Shown here piece after piece: positions 17,340 through 26,412 of a DNA stretch of 64,000 bases. The stretch lies in the NCBI GenBank assembly GCA_004561545.1, contig SFVK01000006.1, forward strand, positions 62,001 to 126,000, written 5' to 3'. The position numbers and the translations under genes are program-made. Within the stretch, counting starts at the first letter, position 1. Every line of letters begins with the position of its first letter. The stretch comes from a bacterium. Lineage in GTDB: Bacteria > Bacillota > Clostridia > Oscillospirales > Ruminococcaceae. Below the pieces are notes generated by a model. It searched no databases, was not told the DNA's origin, and was given only the letters and a program-made list of their open reading frames with translations.

Positions 17340-18200
17340 TTAGCCCTTCAGGCCCGCAGATGCAACGCCCTGGACAAAATATTTTTGCAGCGACAGGAAA
17401 ACGATGAGCACGGGGATCAGAGCCACGAAGGAGGCCGCCATAATCAGGCCGTACTCGGCGGAATACTGGCTGATGAACATCCGCAGGCCGATCTGGATGG
17501 TCTTGAGCTCGGTCTTGGTCAGGTAGATCAGGGGACCCAGGAAGTCGTTCCAGGTGGAGACAAAGGTGAAGATGGTCAGCGTGGACAGCGCTGGCTTGGA
17601 CAGCGGCAGCATGATGCGGAACCAGATGCCGTACTCCGACAGGCCGTCGATGCGGGCCGCCTCGCACAATTCCGAGGGGACCCCCTCATAGAACTGCTTC
17701 ATCATAAAGACGCCGAAGGCGCTGAACGCCTGCAGGCAGATGATGGCCAGATGGGTGTTGTTGAGGCCCCAGGAGCGCATCATCATGAACTGGGGCACCA
17801 TGTAGGCCTGCCAGGGCACCGCGATGGTGGCGATGTAGCCCAAAAAGAGCACCTTTTTGCCCTTGAACTGCAGCTTGGCGAAAGCATAGGCCGCAAAGCT
17901 GGAGGTGAAGAGCTGGAGCAGCGTGACGATGATGGTCAGCTTGGCGGTGTTCTTGATGAAGGTCAGCAGGGGGATCTTGGTCCAGATATCCTGATAGTTG
18001 CGCCAGCGGGGATTGGAGGGAATCCACTCGATGGGGAAGGCGAAAACGTCCTTGTTCATCTTGAGGGAGGCGGAGAGCATCCACACAAAGGGGATGAGCA
18101 TGAGGAACGCAACCACGATGAGCAATGCGTAGATGACAATCATGGTGACGCGGTGCTGCATCCTGGCGGAATGGGATTTGACTGCCAGAGTTTGTGCCAT
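17340..18200 (-). CDS. Carbohydrate ABC transporter permease, MalG type
   Basis: 286 aa, six predicted membrane segments (first about residues 17-40). The EAA loop that docks the ATPase reads SELCEAARIDGLSEYGIWF (about residues 175-195), then a conserved LPLSKPAL. This is the typical second permease of a CUT1 sugar importer. It follows its partner after 18 bases. No ATP-binding subunit is encoded in the locus, so the importer probably shares a general MsmX-like ATPase encoded elsewhere; this is common in Firmicutes and is inferred here. Confidence 0.93.
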   Translation of the reverse strand: MAQTLAVKSHSARMQHRVTMIVIYALLIVVAFLMLIPFVWMLSASLKMNKDVFAFPIEWIPSNPRWRNYQDIWTKIPLLTFIKNTAKLTIIVTLLQLFTSSFAAYAFAKLQFKGKKVLFLGYIATIAVPWQAYMVPQFMMMRSWGLNNTHLAIICLQAFSAFGVFMMKQFYEGVPSELCEAARIDGLSEYGIWFRIMLPLSKPALSTLTIFTFVSTWNDFLGPLIYLTKTELKTIQIGLRMFISQYSAEYGLIMAASFVALIPVLIVFLSLQKYFVQGVASAGLKG

Positions 18201-18218
18201 GACGGGTTCCTCCTTTCC

Positions 18219-19139
18219 TTACTCGTTGGCGGCGGAGCCGCGGAACTGAATGATGGTCACGATGAGCACCAGCACGAACAGCACCATCGAGACAGCGCTG
18301 GCGTAGCCGTAGCGCGGCGTGTTGACGAAGGCGATGTTGTAGATGTCATAGACCAGCGTCATGGTGGCGTTGCCGGGACCGCCCTGGGTGATCATGTACA
18401 TCTGGTCATAGACCTTGAAGGAGTTGATGGTGAGCATGATGACCACAAAGAAGGTGGTGGGGCGCAGCTGGGGCAGCGTGACGTGCCAGAAGATCTGCCA
18501 CTTGTTGGCGCCGTCCAGCTCGGCGGCCTCGTTGAGCTCCAGGTTGGTGCCCTGCAGGCCGGCCAGATAGATGACCATGTAGTAGCCCATGTTCTTCCAC
18601 ACGCTGAACATGATAACGGTCAGCATGGCGGTGTCCTTGCCGGCCGCCCAGCGGGGCAGGTTTTCCACGCCCAGGCTGGCAAGCAACTGGTTGACCGGGC
18701 CCATGGAGGGGCTGAAGATCATGTTCCACACGGCGGCCACCGCCACCAGCGAGGCAACGTAGGGGAAGAAGGAAACCGTGCGGAAAAAGTTGCGGCACTT
18801 TACGTTCTGGTTGAGCAGAACGGCCAGGCCAAGGCTGCACACCAGGGTCAGGGGCACCGTGCCCAGGGTGTAGACGATGGTGTTGACAAAGGATGCCTTG
18901 AAGGTTTTATCGGTCAGGAGCTCGGCAAAGTTGGCCAGGCCCACAAATTCCACGGGATGGACACCGTCCCAGCTGCAGAACGCCAGGCCGATGGCGATCA
19001 CCATGGGAACCAGGGTAAAAACGCAGAAACCGATGAAGTTGGGCGCAATAAAGCTGTAGGCGATCAGACTGTCCCGCAACCCCTTGCTCATGCCCTTCTT
19101 CCCGGCTTTCGGTGTCGCCTTGACGACGGATTCAGCCAT
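18219..19139 (-). CDS. Carbohydrate ABC transporter permease, MalF/LacF type
   Basis: 306 aa. A basic N-terminus precedes six membrane segments. The EAA motif is NLELNEAAELDGANKWQIF (about residues 203-222) with LPQLRPTTFF after it. CUT1 family; it forms the membrane channel with the MalG-type partner and takes sugar from the lipoprotein encoded just upstream. A stem (19179-19205) without a clear T-run lies between the two genes, as often seen after binding-protein genes, where it stabilises the 5' transcript. Confidence 0.93.
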   Translation of the reverse strand: MAESVVKATPKAGKKGMSKGLRDSLIAYSFIAPNFIGFCVFTLVPMVIAIGLAFCSWDGVHPVEFVGLANFAELLTDKTFKASFVNTIVYTLGTVPLTLVCSLGLAVLLNQNVKCRNFFRTVSFFPYVASLVAVAAVWNMIFSPSMGPVNQLLASLGVENLPRWAAGKDTAMLTVIMFSVWKNMGYYMVIYLAGLQGTNLELNEAAELDGANKWQIFWHVTLPQLRPTTFFVVIMLTINSFKVYDQMYMITQGGPGNATMTLVYDIYNIAFVNTPRYGYASAVSMVLFVLVLIVTIIQFRGSAANE

Positions 19140-19178
19140 TTGAAGTCCTCCTCTTAAACATTGCGCTTTACAAGAAGA

Positions 19179-19205
19179 CGGAGCGGGCGCTTTTCGCCCG
19201 CCCCG
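19179..19205 (-). terminator. Hairpin after the sugar-binding protein gene
   Basis: The stem contains GCGGGCG paired with CGCCCGC around a short A/T-rich loop. It has no strong T-run, so partial termination or 3' end protection of the binding-protein mRNA is more likely than full stop. Confidence 0.5.
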
Positions 19206-19242
19206 CGTTACGGTTTGGAACTGTGTGAACGGGAAACCGGGA

Positions 19243-20580
19243 TCAGCCGTTCAGGATGGCGGTGACCTGCTCGTTCATGTTGGCAATGCCCTCATCCACC
19301 GTCTCGGCGCCGGTCATGATGGCGTCATGCTCGGTGTTCAGGACCTGCTCAATGTCGGAGGCCTTGTCGGACAGCGGCATCTCGAGGTAGACGGCGCTGG
19401 TGGTCAGCGCTTCCTTGGAGGCGTCGTCCTCGGGGAAACCCTCGGTGGCAGCGATGATGTCGTTGATCTCGCTGGAGGAAACGGCGGGGAAGGTGCCGGT
19501 GGCGGCGATGGCGGCAGCGCCCTCGTCAGAGACGCACCAGTTGATGAAATCCTCGGCGGCTTCCTTGTTGGCGGAGTTGACGTTCACGCCCAGGGAGGTG
19601 ACAGTGCCCAGGGTGGAGCCGGCCTGCACGCCGTCGGGATGGGGATACTTGACGATGCCCCAGTTGACGGGGTCCACGCCGTTGGCGCCAGCTTCCTGGT
19701 TGTACTTCTGCAGGGTGGCGATGAACCAGCTGCCCATGTTGACCATGGCGGCCTGGCCGTTCTCGAAGGCGGCGGAGTAGTGCAGGCTGCTGGTCTTCAG
19801 CTCGCCGTAGTCGGCGCAGATGCCGTCCGCCTGCTGGGCAAGGATCGTCTCGTAGTAGGGCTTGAGGAAGTCGTAGTTGCCGTCCACGATGGTGTGCTGG
19901 CCGTCCAGAATGCCGAACAGGGTCACAGCGGAGCGCCAGGTGTGGTAGTGGCAGCCGTGAACGCCGGTCTTTTCGGTGATCTCACGGGCCAGGGCGTCGT
20001 ACTCGTCAAAGGTCATGTCGTTGGAGGGGTAGGCGATGCCGGCCTGATCAAAGATGTCCTTGTTGTAGTAGACAACCCAGAAGTCGGAGCGGAAGGGCAC
20101 GGCGTAGAAGTTGCCGTCCTCTGCGGTGAGCTGCTCCATCACGCCGCCGAAATCGGCGGTGTCACGGGTGAGCACGTCGTTCATGGGCTCCAGCATCCCC
20201 AGGTTGATAAGGTTGGAGTAGCCGGGGATGTCCTTGATGGTCAGGATGTCCAGCTCCCCGTTGCCGCCGGCCAGCTGGGTGGCCAGCTGGGTCATGTAAT
20301 CGGTGGAACCCAGGTCGGTCATCTCGATGGTGACGTTGGGGTTGGCGGCCATGTAGCCGTCCGCCATCGCCTTCCAGTAGGCGGTGGACTCCAGATCCCA
20401 GACCGCCCAGTTCAGGGTGACGGCATCACCGGAAGCGGACTCGGCGCCGGACGCTTCGGCAGAGGACGCTGCGGTGGAGTCGGCTGCGGAAGAAGCGGTG
20501 CCGGAAGCGCCGGAACCGCCGCAGGCGGCCAGAGACAGGGCCATGGCAGCGGCCATGGTCAGGGCAAGTGCCTTTTTCAT
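19243..20580 (-). CDS. Sugar-binding lipoprotein of the ABC importer
   Basis: 445 aa. The ATG at 20578-20580 has CAGGAGGAAAAC upstream. The signal peptide ends LSLAAC with lipidated Cys20; a Ser/Ala-rich linker runs to about residue 50. The rest fits the extracellular solute-binding family 1 (maltose/lactose-binding type), for example VTIEMTDLGSTDYMTQLA near residue 80. It sits at the head of the operon and determines specificity; from the enzymes downstream an acidic di- or oligosaccharide is likely. The promoter at 20641-20669 lies just upstream. Confidence 0.94.
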   Translation of the reverse strand: MKKALALTMAAAMALSLAACGGSGASGTASSAADSTAASSAEASGAESASGDAVTLNWAVWDLESTAYWKAMADGYMAANPNVTIEMTDLGSTDYMTQLATQLAGGNGELDILTIKDIPGYSNLINLGMLEPMNDVLTRDTADFGGVMEQLTAEDGNFYAVPFRSDFWVVYYNKDIFDQAGIAYPSNDMTFDEYDALAREITEKTGVHGCHYHTWRSAVTLFGILDGQHTIVDGNYDFLKPYYETILAQQADGICADYGELKTSSLHYSAAFENGQAAMVNMGSWFIATLQKYNQEAGANGVDPVNWGIVKYPHPDGVQAGSTLGTVTSLGVNVNSANKEAAEDFINWCVSDEGAAAIAATGTFPAVSSSEINDIIAATEGFPEDDASKEALTTSAVYLEMPLSDKASDIEQVLNTEHDAIMTGAETVDEGIANMNEQVTAILNG

Positions 20581-20640
20581 AGTGTGTTTTCCTCCTGTGC
20601 TTTTTTGGGCCGGGGTCTCACCGGCCCGATTGACAAATTT

Positions 20641-20669
20641 ATTATATCCTGCCATGTTGTCGAATCGAA
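20641..20669 (-). promoter_or_regulatory. Promoter of the glycan-import operon
   Basis: Minus strand: TTCGAT (20664-20669), 17-bp spacer, TATAAT (20641-20646). The poor -35 with a perfect -10 suits an activator-dependent promoter, plausibly the adjacent YesN-type regulator. Confidence 0.65.
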
Positions 20670-20771
20670 TGGAATTTTATCGGGGGAATCTGCAATATTT
20701 CGAGGGCCGCTGCGGCAAAACCTGCATTTTTTTAAGAAAGATGCATTTTTTCAATCACTTTGCCGTTTGCC

Positions 20772-20801
20772 TTTACTTTGCCGCGCGGTTTTTTATATAA
20801 T
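20772..20801 (+). promoter_or_regulatory. Promoter of the sensor-kinase arm
   Basis: TTTACT (20772-20777), 18-bp spacer, TATAAT (20796-20801), 45 bases before the kinase start. About 100 bp separate it from the divergent operon's -35 element; activator sites are expected there. Confidence 0.6.
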
Positions 20802-20845
20802 GTAGATAAATTGCGCCATATCCACACAGCGGGGGGTGAAGTTCC

Positions 20846-22696
20846 ATGCGCGCGCGTAAAAGCCTTCAGCTTCAGGTGATTGTGCTGGCGCTGGTGTTTG
20901 CCCTGCTGATTGCCATCACGGTCAGCGCCTCCAGCGTCATGTCCGCCTACCGGGAAAGCTGCCGCGCCACCGTTCAGGGCGCCGAATACTCCCTCCAGGT
21001 GGCCGCCAACGACCTGAGCCAGTCTGTGCAGGAGATTGACAGTCTGGCGGACTGGTGTACCGTCAACGCCACGGTGCGCAACTATGTTCTGTACAATTAT
21101 AGCGTGCGGGATCTGGTCACCAGCATCTACAACACAGTCTCCAACAAATATACCTCGATGCACACCGCCCGGTACATCCAGCGGTTTATCATCACCAACG
21201 GCAGCGACCGGCTGATTCAGATGGGCACCATCACCAGCCAGTCCCGCGCCCTCAACGGCGAAACCATCCCCCGCCTGCCGCTGCTCACCGCAGGCAGCGG
21301 GGAAAATTCCTGGGTCATGGTGGCCAACGATCCGCTGCTGCTCTCGGGCACGGTGCAGTGCATTCCGGTCACCCGCACCATCTACGGCAGCAACGGCCGC
21401 AGGGCCTGGGCCTACATCACGGTATCTACCTCCCTCATCACCGACACCATGCGCAGCTCCCGGCTGATGGGGGAAAGCGACCTGTACTGGATCATGGACG
21501 GCCGCGCCTGGCGCATCACCGCCGACGGGCTGCAGGCCATGCCCGCCGGCTCCTTCACCCGGCAGGAGATTCCCGAATCCCTGGATCTTTTGGACCACCG
21601 CACCACCGTGTGGAAGGCCCAGGGCAGCGACACGCTGATTCTGGGCTATCCCGTGGGCAGCAGCGGGATGTATGTGGCCCGCACCGTCCCCCTGGCCTCC
21701 CTGTGGGAGAGCCTTCCCGCCCTGCCCACCAGTATGCTGTTCAGCGTGCTGATCATTCTGGCGCTGGGCATGCTGCTGGCATTCCTGCTGCGCCGGGTGA
21801 TTGCCCGGCCGGTGCGGGCCCTGCAGGAGCAGCTGGAGCGCATCGGCGGGGGGGATTTCACCCCCAACCCTGCCATCGAGTGGAACAATGAGATGGGCGA
21901 TATCGGCCGGGGCATCAACCGGCTGTCCCGCAGCGTCTCGGCGCTGATGGAGCGGCGGCTGGAGGATGAGCGCACCAAGCGGGACCTGGAATACCGGATG
22001 CTGCAAAACCAGATCAACCCCCACTTCCTCTATAATACCCTGAACAGCATCAAGTGGATGGCCACCATCCAGCACGCCCCCGGCATTGCCGAGATGACCA
22101 CCGCGCTGTCCCGGCTGCTCAAGAGCGTCTCCAAGGGCAACGAGCGTCTGGTGCCGCTGCAGGAGGAGTTTGCCCTGCTCAACGACTATTTTACCATCCA
22201 GCAGTACCGCTACGGCGGCACCGTGACGATGGATGTGACCTACATTGAGGACGAACGGCTGTGCCAGAACTGTCTGATCCCCCGGTTCACCCTCCAGCCC
22301 CTGGTGGAGAACGCCATCTTCCACGGCATCGAGCCCAAGGGCTGTGCGGGCAGCATTGCGCTGACCGTCACGCGGGACCACACAAACGGCGACGTGCTGC
22401 TGGCGCTGACCGACGACGGCGTGGGCATGACCGCCGGGCAGGCCGCCAAAGCCCTGACCGAGCCGGGGCCGGAGGAGGCCGCCGCCAAGTTCCGCCATGT
22501 GGGCATATGGAACGTCCACAAGCGGCTGCAATACAGCTTTGGCGTGGCATACGGCCTGTCCATCGCCTCCACCCCCGGCCAGGGGACCACCGTCACGGTG
22601 CGCCTGCCCGGCCGTCCGCCGCTGGGTGCATCCCCCGCCATCGTCCAAAACGCCATTCCGAAGGAGACTGACCATGATCCGAGTTCTGCTGGTTGA
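20846..22696 (+). CDS. YesM-type sensor histidine kinase
   Basis: 616 aa. GGGGGTGAAG precedes the ATG. Transmembrane helix 1 is about residues 9-30, an extracellular sensor domain runs to about 295, helix 2 spans about 296-318, then a HAMP linker. The His_kinase domain of the LytS/YesM class has the phosphoacceptor His393 in NQINPHFLYNTLN, followed by an ATPase domain with LVENAIFHGIEP and DDGVGM. YesM/YesN pairs in Firmicutes usually sense extracellular glycans or the loaded binding protein and switch on the neighbouring sugar operon. The response regulator gene starts inside the last 23 bases of this one. Confidence 0.95.
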   Translation: MRARKSLQLQVIVLALVFALLIAITVSASSVMSAYRESCRATVQGAEYSLQVAANDLSQSVQEIDSLADWCTVNATVRNYVLYNYSVRDLVTSIYNTVSNKYTSMHTARYIQRFIITNGSDRLIQMGTITSQSRALNGETIPRLPLLTAGSGENSWVMVANDPLLLSGTVQCIPVTRTIYGSNGRRAWAYITVSTSLITDTMRSSRLMGESDLYWIMDGRAWRITADGLQAMPAGSFTRQEIPESLDLLDHRTTVWKAQGSDTLILGYPVGSSGMYVARTVPLASLWESLPALPTSMLFSVLIILALGMLLAFLLRRVIARPVRALQEQLERIGGGDFTPNPAIEWNNEMGDIGRGINRLSRSVSALMERRLEDERTKRDLEYRMLQNQINPHFLYNTLNSIKWMATIQHAPGIAEMTTALSRLLKSVSKGNERLVPLQEEFALLNDYFTIQQYRYGGTVTMDVTYIEDERLCQNCLIPRFTLQPLVENAIFHGIEPKGCAGSIALTVTRDHTNGDVLLALTDDGVGMTAGQAAKALTEPGPEEAAAKFRHVGIWNVHKRLQYSFGVAYGLSIASTPGQGTTVTVRLPGRPPLGASPAIVQNAIPKETDHDPSSAG

Positions 22697-23963
22697 CGAC
22701 GAACCCCTGGTGCTCATCGGTATGCAGAGTATGCTGGACTGGAACGCCCTGGGCTACGAGCTGGTGGGCACCGCCCGCAACGGCGCCGAAGCCCTGGAGC
22801 GCATCGGCGAGCAGCAGCCCGATGTTGTGGTGAGCGACATCCGTATGCCGGTGCTGGACGGCCTGCAGCTGGCCAGCCGGTCCCGGGAGCAGTACGGCGC
22901 GCTGCCGGTCTTCATCATGCTCACCAGCTATGAGGAGTTCGACTATGTGCGCCGCAGCATGGGCCTGGGGGCGGTGGATTATCTGGTCAAGATTGATCTG
23001 ACGCCGGAAAACCTGACCGCCGCGCTGGACCGCGCCCGCACCGCCGTGGAGAAGGAACGGGCGCTGCGCGCGCCCGCCCAGGCCGCCCCCGGCGGGCTGG
23101 AAAGCTACCGGGACCGCTTTTTTATCCAGCTTTACAGCGGCCTGTTCCCCACCGACGGCGAAATCCGCGCCCGGGCCGGCGAGCTGGGCCTGACGCTGGA
23201 CGCTCCCGCCTACGCGGTGGCCATTGCGGACATTCACAACCGGGAGCTGACCCCCGACCAGCAGGTAACCCTGAGCGCCGGGGTCACCCGCATGGCGGCG
23301 GACATTCTGCCCAAATACCTGCCCTGCCATGTGACCGGCATGGACCTGCGCCATTTTTCGGTGCTGCTGCCGCTGCAAAGCCGGGACGGGCTGGAGCAGC
23401 GGCTCACCCCCGTCCTGCAAAAGGTCAACGCCATCCTGTACAAATACTTTTCCATCCATCTGTGGTGGGCGGTGGGCGCCCCCACCAGTGTGCCCCATCA
23501 CATCGCCAAAAGCCAGAAATCCGCCTTCTCGGCGCTGCCGCTGCTCAGCGAGGCGGACCCCATCCTCTTCTGCCGCAGCGACGACGCCACCCCCATGGAC
23601 CACCGCGCCCGAACGGTGGCCAAGGTGCAGGACTATATCCGCAAAAACCCGGACAAGCGCCTTTCCCTCAACGATGTGGCGGCGGTGTTCAATTTCAGCC
23701 CCGGGTATCTGAGCCAACTGTTCAGCCAGAACGGCCAGACCAGCTTTGTGGAGTTTGTCACCGAGACCCGCATCTCGGCCGCCAAGGAGCTGATGGCCTC
23801 CACCGACCTCAAAATCTACGAGATCAGCGAGCGGCTGGGGTTTGAGAGCGCCTTCTATTTCAGCAAAGTATTCAAAAAGATTGAGGGCGTCAGCCCCCGC
23901 GCCTACCTGCAAAAGCTGCGCGGCGACCCCGGCGCCCGGGAGGATTCTGCCGATGTTGACTGA
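22674..23963 (+). CDS. YesN-type response regulator, AraC-family output
   Basis: 429 aa. The ATG at 22674 follows GAAGGAGACTG. The receiver domain occupies residues 1-120 with phosphoacceptor Asp55 in VVSDIRMPVLDG and the conserved Lys near residue 105. A variable middle domain (about 130-310) precedes two AraC-type helix-turn-helix motifs in the last 100 residues (LSLNDVAAVFNFSPGYLSQ and IYEISERLGFESAFYFSKVF). It probably activates the divergent transporter/hydrolase operon and perhaps its own. It overlaps the kinase gene by 23 bases and the lyase gene by 11. Confidence 0.95.
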   Translation: MIRVLLVDDEPLVLIGMQSMLDWNALGYELVGTARNGAEALERIGEQQPDVVVSDIRMPVLDGLQLASRSREQYGALPVFIMLTSYEEFDYVRRSMGLGAVDYLVKIDLTPENLTAALDRARTAVEKERALRAPAQAAPGGLESYRDRFFIQLYSGLFPTDGEIRARAGELGLTLDAPAYAVAIADIHNRELTPDQQVTLSAGVTRMAADILPKYLPCHVTGMDLRHFSVLLPLQSRDGLEQRLTPVLQKVNAILYKYFSIHLWWAVGAPTSVPHHIAKSQKSAFSALPLLSEADPILFCRSDDATPMDHRARTVAKVQDYIRKNPDKRLSLNDVAAVFNFSPGYLSQLFSQNGQTSFVEFVTETRISAAKELMASTDLKIYEISERLGFESAFYFSKVFKKIEGVSPRAYLQKLRGDPGAREDSADVD

Positions 23964-25773
23964 ACTGCTTGCCGCCCACGGGGATTTCACGCCGGGGCGC
24001 TGGGTTCCCTGCCCCAGGGTGAGCGACCGCGCCGCCTGGGACCGGCTGCCCGGCTTTGACCGCTGGCTGTCCGGCGGCGGGGAGGCCGCCCGCGCAGGGC
24101 GGCGCGTTCCCGCCCTGCCGCTGAGCCTGTGGACGGATTTTACCCGCACCGGCAACCGCGCCCGATATGAGCACGCCTACTTTGCCCGCCGCCGCACCCT
24201 GTGCCGGCTGGTCATGGCGGAGTGCATGGGGGATACCGGCGAATTTCTGCCCCGGATCGCCGACTACCTCTGGGCCATCTGTGAGGAGAGCGCCTGGCAG
24301 CTCCCCGCCCACAACAGCTATCTCCGGGACGCGCCCCAGCTTCCCCTGCCCGACCCGTCCCGCCCTGTGGTGGACCTGTTTGCCGCCGAGACCGGCGCGC
24401 TGCTGGCCATGGTCCATTTCCTGCTGGGCCGGCAGCTGGACGCCGCCTTCCCCGGGCTGGACGCCCGCCTGACGCGGGAGGTGGACCGCCGGGTGGTGCG
24501 CCCCTGGTCCACCACCCATTTCTGGTGGATGGGCAGCGGGGAGGAGCCCATGTGCAACTGGACCACCTGGTGTACCCAGAACTGCCTGATCGCCACCGCG
24601 CTGCTCCACCCGGGCACCCCGGCGCGCATCCGGGCCGCCGTGGCCCGGGCCGCAGCCAGCGTGGACTGCTTCCTCAAGGATTATGGCGAGGACGGCTGCT
24701 GCAGCGAGGGCGCCCAGTATTACCGCCACGCGGGGCTGACCCTCTTCAACACACTGGAGCTGCTCTGCGCCCTGGCCCCCGGCGTCTTTGATGCGGTCTG
24801 GCAGCAGCCCAAACTCCGCAACATTGCACAGTACATCGCCCAGATGCACGTTTCCGGTCCCTGGTATCTGAATTTTTCGGATTGCAGCCCGCTGGCGGGG
24901 CGGCGGGGGGCGCGGGAATATCTGTTTGGCAAGCGGGTGGGCAGCCAGGCCCTGATGGCGCTGGCCGCCGCCGATATTGCCGCCGATCCTGATCCCGACC
25001 GCATCCACGCCGCCGATGACTCGGAGGGCATCAACCTGTTTTATCTGGTCCAGTCCGCCTTTGCGGAGCAGGAAATTCTGGCTTACGCCGCCACCGCCGC
25101 GCCCTGCGCCCCGGCGGACATCTGGTATCCCAGCGTGGGGCTGCGGGTCTGCCGGGCGGGGTCCTTCACGGTGGGCATCAAGGCGGGCTGCAACGCCGAC
25201 AGCCACAACCACAACGACACCGGCAGCGTCACCCTCTACAAGGACGGCCACCCGCTGCTCATTGACATCGGCGTGGAAACTTACAGCAAAAAGACCTTCA
25301 GCCCCCGGCGGTACGAAATCTGGACCATGCAGTCCTGCTGGCACAACCTGCCCCGCTTTGTGGCAGACGGGCGGGCCTATGACCAGCTGGCCGGTCCCCG
25401 GTATGCCGCGCGTCAGGTCCGGCCGCTGGACGGCGGCCTTGCCATGGACCTGGCGCCCGCCTACGGCGCGGTGCCGGGGCTGGGGTACTACCACCGCACT
25501 GCCCGGCTCACCGCCGCCGGGCTGGAGCTCTGCGACGAGACCGACTTTGCCGGAACCGTGGAGCTGACCCTCATGAGCGAGCATCCCCCCGCCGCAGCGG
25601 GGCAGTCCGTCGCCTTCGGCGCGCTGGCCCGGGCGGAGCTTTGCGGCGGCGTTCAGCAGATCCTGACCGAGGCGGTTCCCGTCACCGACGCCCGGCTGCG
25701 CACCGCCTGGCCGGAAACCATCTACCGCACCCGCATCCGGTTCACCGGCGCGCTGCGGGTGTTCATCGGGTGA
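23953..25773 (+). CDS. Heparinase II/III-like protein, probable intracellular polysaccharide lyase
   Basis: 606 aa. The ATG at 23953 lies inside the end of the regulator gene with GGGAGGA before it. The N-terminal two-thirds is an alpha-toroid; the beta-rich C-terminal part carries the family hallmark NADSHNHNDTGS (about residues 414-425), then GHPLLIDIGVETYSKKTF and CWHNLP. There is no signal peptide, so the substrate is the imported oligosaccharide. By beta-elimination it would generate the unsaturated uronates that the GH88 enzyme in the other arm removes. The exact lyase family (PL12/15/17/21 type) and substrate cannot be read from sequence alone. Confidence 0.87.
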   Translation: MLTELLAAHGDFTPGRWVPCPRVSDRAAWDRLPGFDRWLSGGGEAARAGRRVPALPLSLWTDFTRTGNRARYEHAYFARRRTLCRLVMAECMGDTGEFLPRIADYLWAICEESAWQLPAHNSYLRDAPQLPLPDPSRPVVDLFAAETGALLAMVHFLLGRQLDAAFPGLDARLTREVDRRVVRPWSTTHFWWMGSGEEPMCNWTTWCTQNCLIATALLHPGTPARIRAAVARAAASVDCFLKDYGEDGCCSEGAQYYRHAGLTLFNTLELLCALAPGVFDAVWQQPKLRNIAQYIAQMHVSGPWYLNFSDCSPLAGRRGAREYLFGKRVGSQALMALAAADIAADPDPDRIHAADDSEGINLFYLVQSAFAEQEILAYAATAAPCAPADIWYPSVGLRVCRAGSFTVGIKAGCNADSHNHNDTGSVTLYKDGHPLLIDIGVETYSKKTFSPRRYEIWTMQSCWHNLPRFVADGRAYDQLAGPRYAARQVRPLDGGLAMDLAPAYGAVPGLGYYHRTARLTAAGLELCDETDFAGTVELTLMSEHPPAAAGQSVAFGALARAELCGGVQQILTEAVPVTDARLRTAWPETIYRTRIRFTGALRVFIG

Positions 25774-25779
25774 CGGGCC

Positions 25780-26382
25780 ATGGGGCTGATTCTCTCCCTT
25801 CAGGGCGGCATGGCGGTGGGAAAAACGACGGCTGCGGGGTATCTGGCCGCCCACGAACCCCGGGTCCATGTAATGTTTGAGGACATTTCCACCCCCGCCG
25901 CCAAAGTCCGCCGCCGTGGGCTTGACAAACACCGCTTTGAGGATTATCTTGAAATCCAGAGGCTGTTTATTCAAAACGAGCTGGACCGGTGGCAGACCGC
26001 CCGGCGGTACCCCTGCGCCGTCACCGACCTGGGCGCGCAGGAAATCGAATTTTACACCCTGTATTATCCCGTCTCCATCGGCCAGGACTGGCCGGTGGCC
26101 GCAGCGCTGGCGCCCGAGCTGACGGCCCTGCGCCGCTGCGCCGCCCGGCGCACCCTTTATCTGGAGGCGTCCCCCGCGGTGCTCCGCGCCCGCAAGGAGG
26201 GCGACGCCATCCGGGACCGGGGATTTTTTGACCACACAGTGCGCAATCTTCTGCCCGCCAAGCGCGCCTGGTTTGCCGCTTTGCCCACCACGGATTTTCT
26301 GGACACCAGCCGGATGAGCGCCGAACAGACCGGCGCGGCGGTGCAGGCGTGGGTGGACCGGCAGCTTTCTCTGGAGCAGTAA
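25780..26382 (+). CDS. P-loop kinase-like protein of unknown substrate
   Basis: 200 aa. Walker A is GGMAVGKTT at the N-terminus (about residues 9-17). An acidic FEDIS follows, then a DLGAQEIEFY segment and an Arg-rich LRARKEGDAIRDRGFF lid-like region. The overall pattern resembles deoxynucleoside or other small-molecule kinases of the AAA_28/dNK type. It lies 6 bases after the lyase gene, so is translated with it. In this context a kinase for a released sugar or a nucleotide-sugar step is conceivable, but no substrate motif supports this. It may also be a regulator-like NTPase. Confidence 0.75.
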   Translation: MGLILSLQGGMAVGKTTAAGYLAAHEPRVHVMFEDISTPAAKVRRRGLDKHRFEDYLEIQRLFIQNELDRWQTARRYPCAVTDLGAQEIEFYTLYYPVSIGQDWPVAAALAPELTALRRCAARRTLYLEASPAVLRARKEGDAIRDRGFFDHTVRNLLPAKRAWFAALPTTDFLDTSRMSAEQTGAAVQAWVDRQLSLEQ

Positions 26383-26412
26383 AATACAATTTGGATACAG
26401 GAGGTTTTTTCA

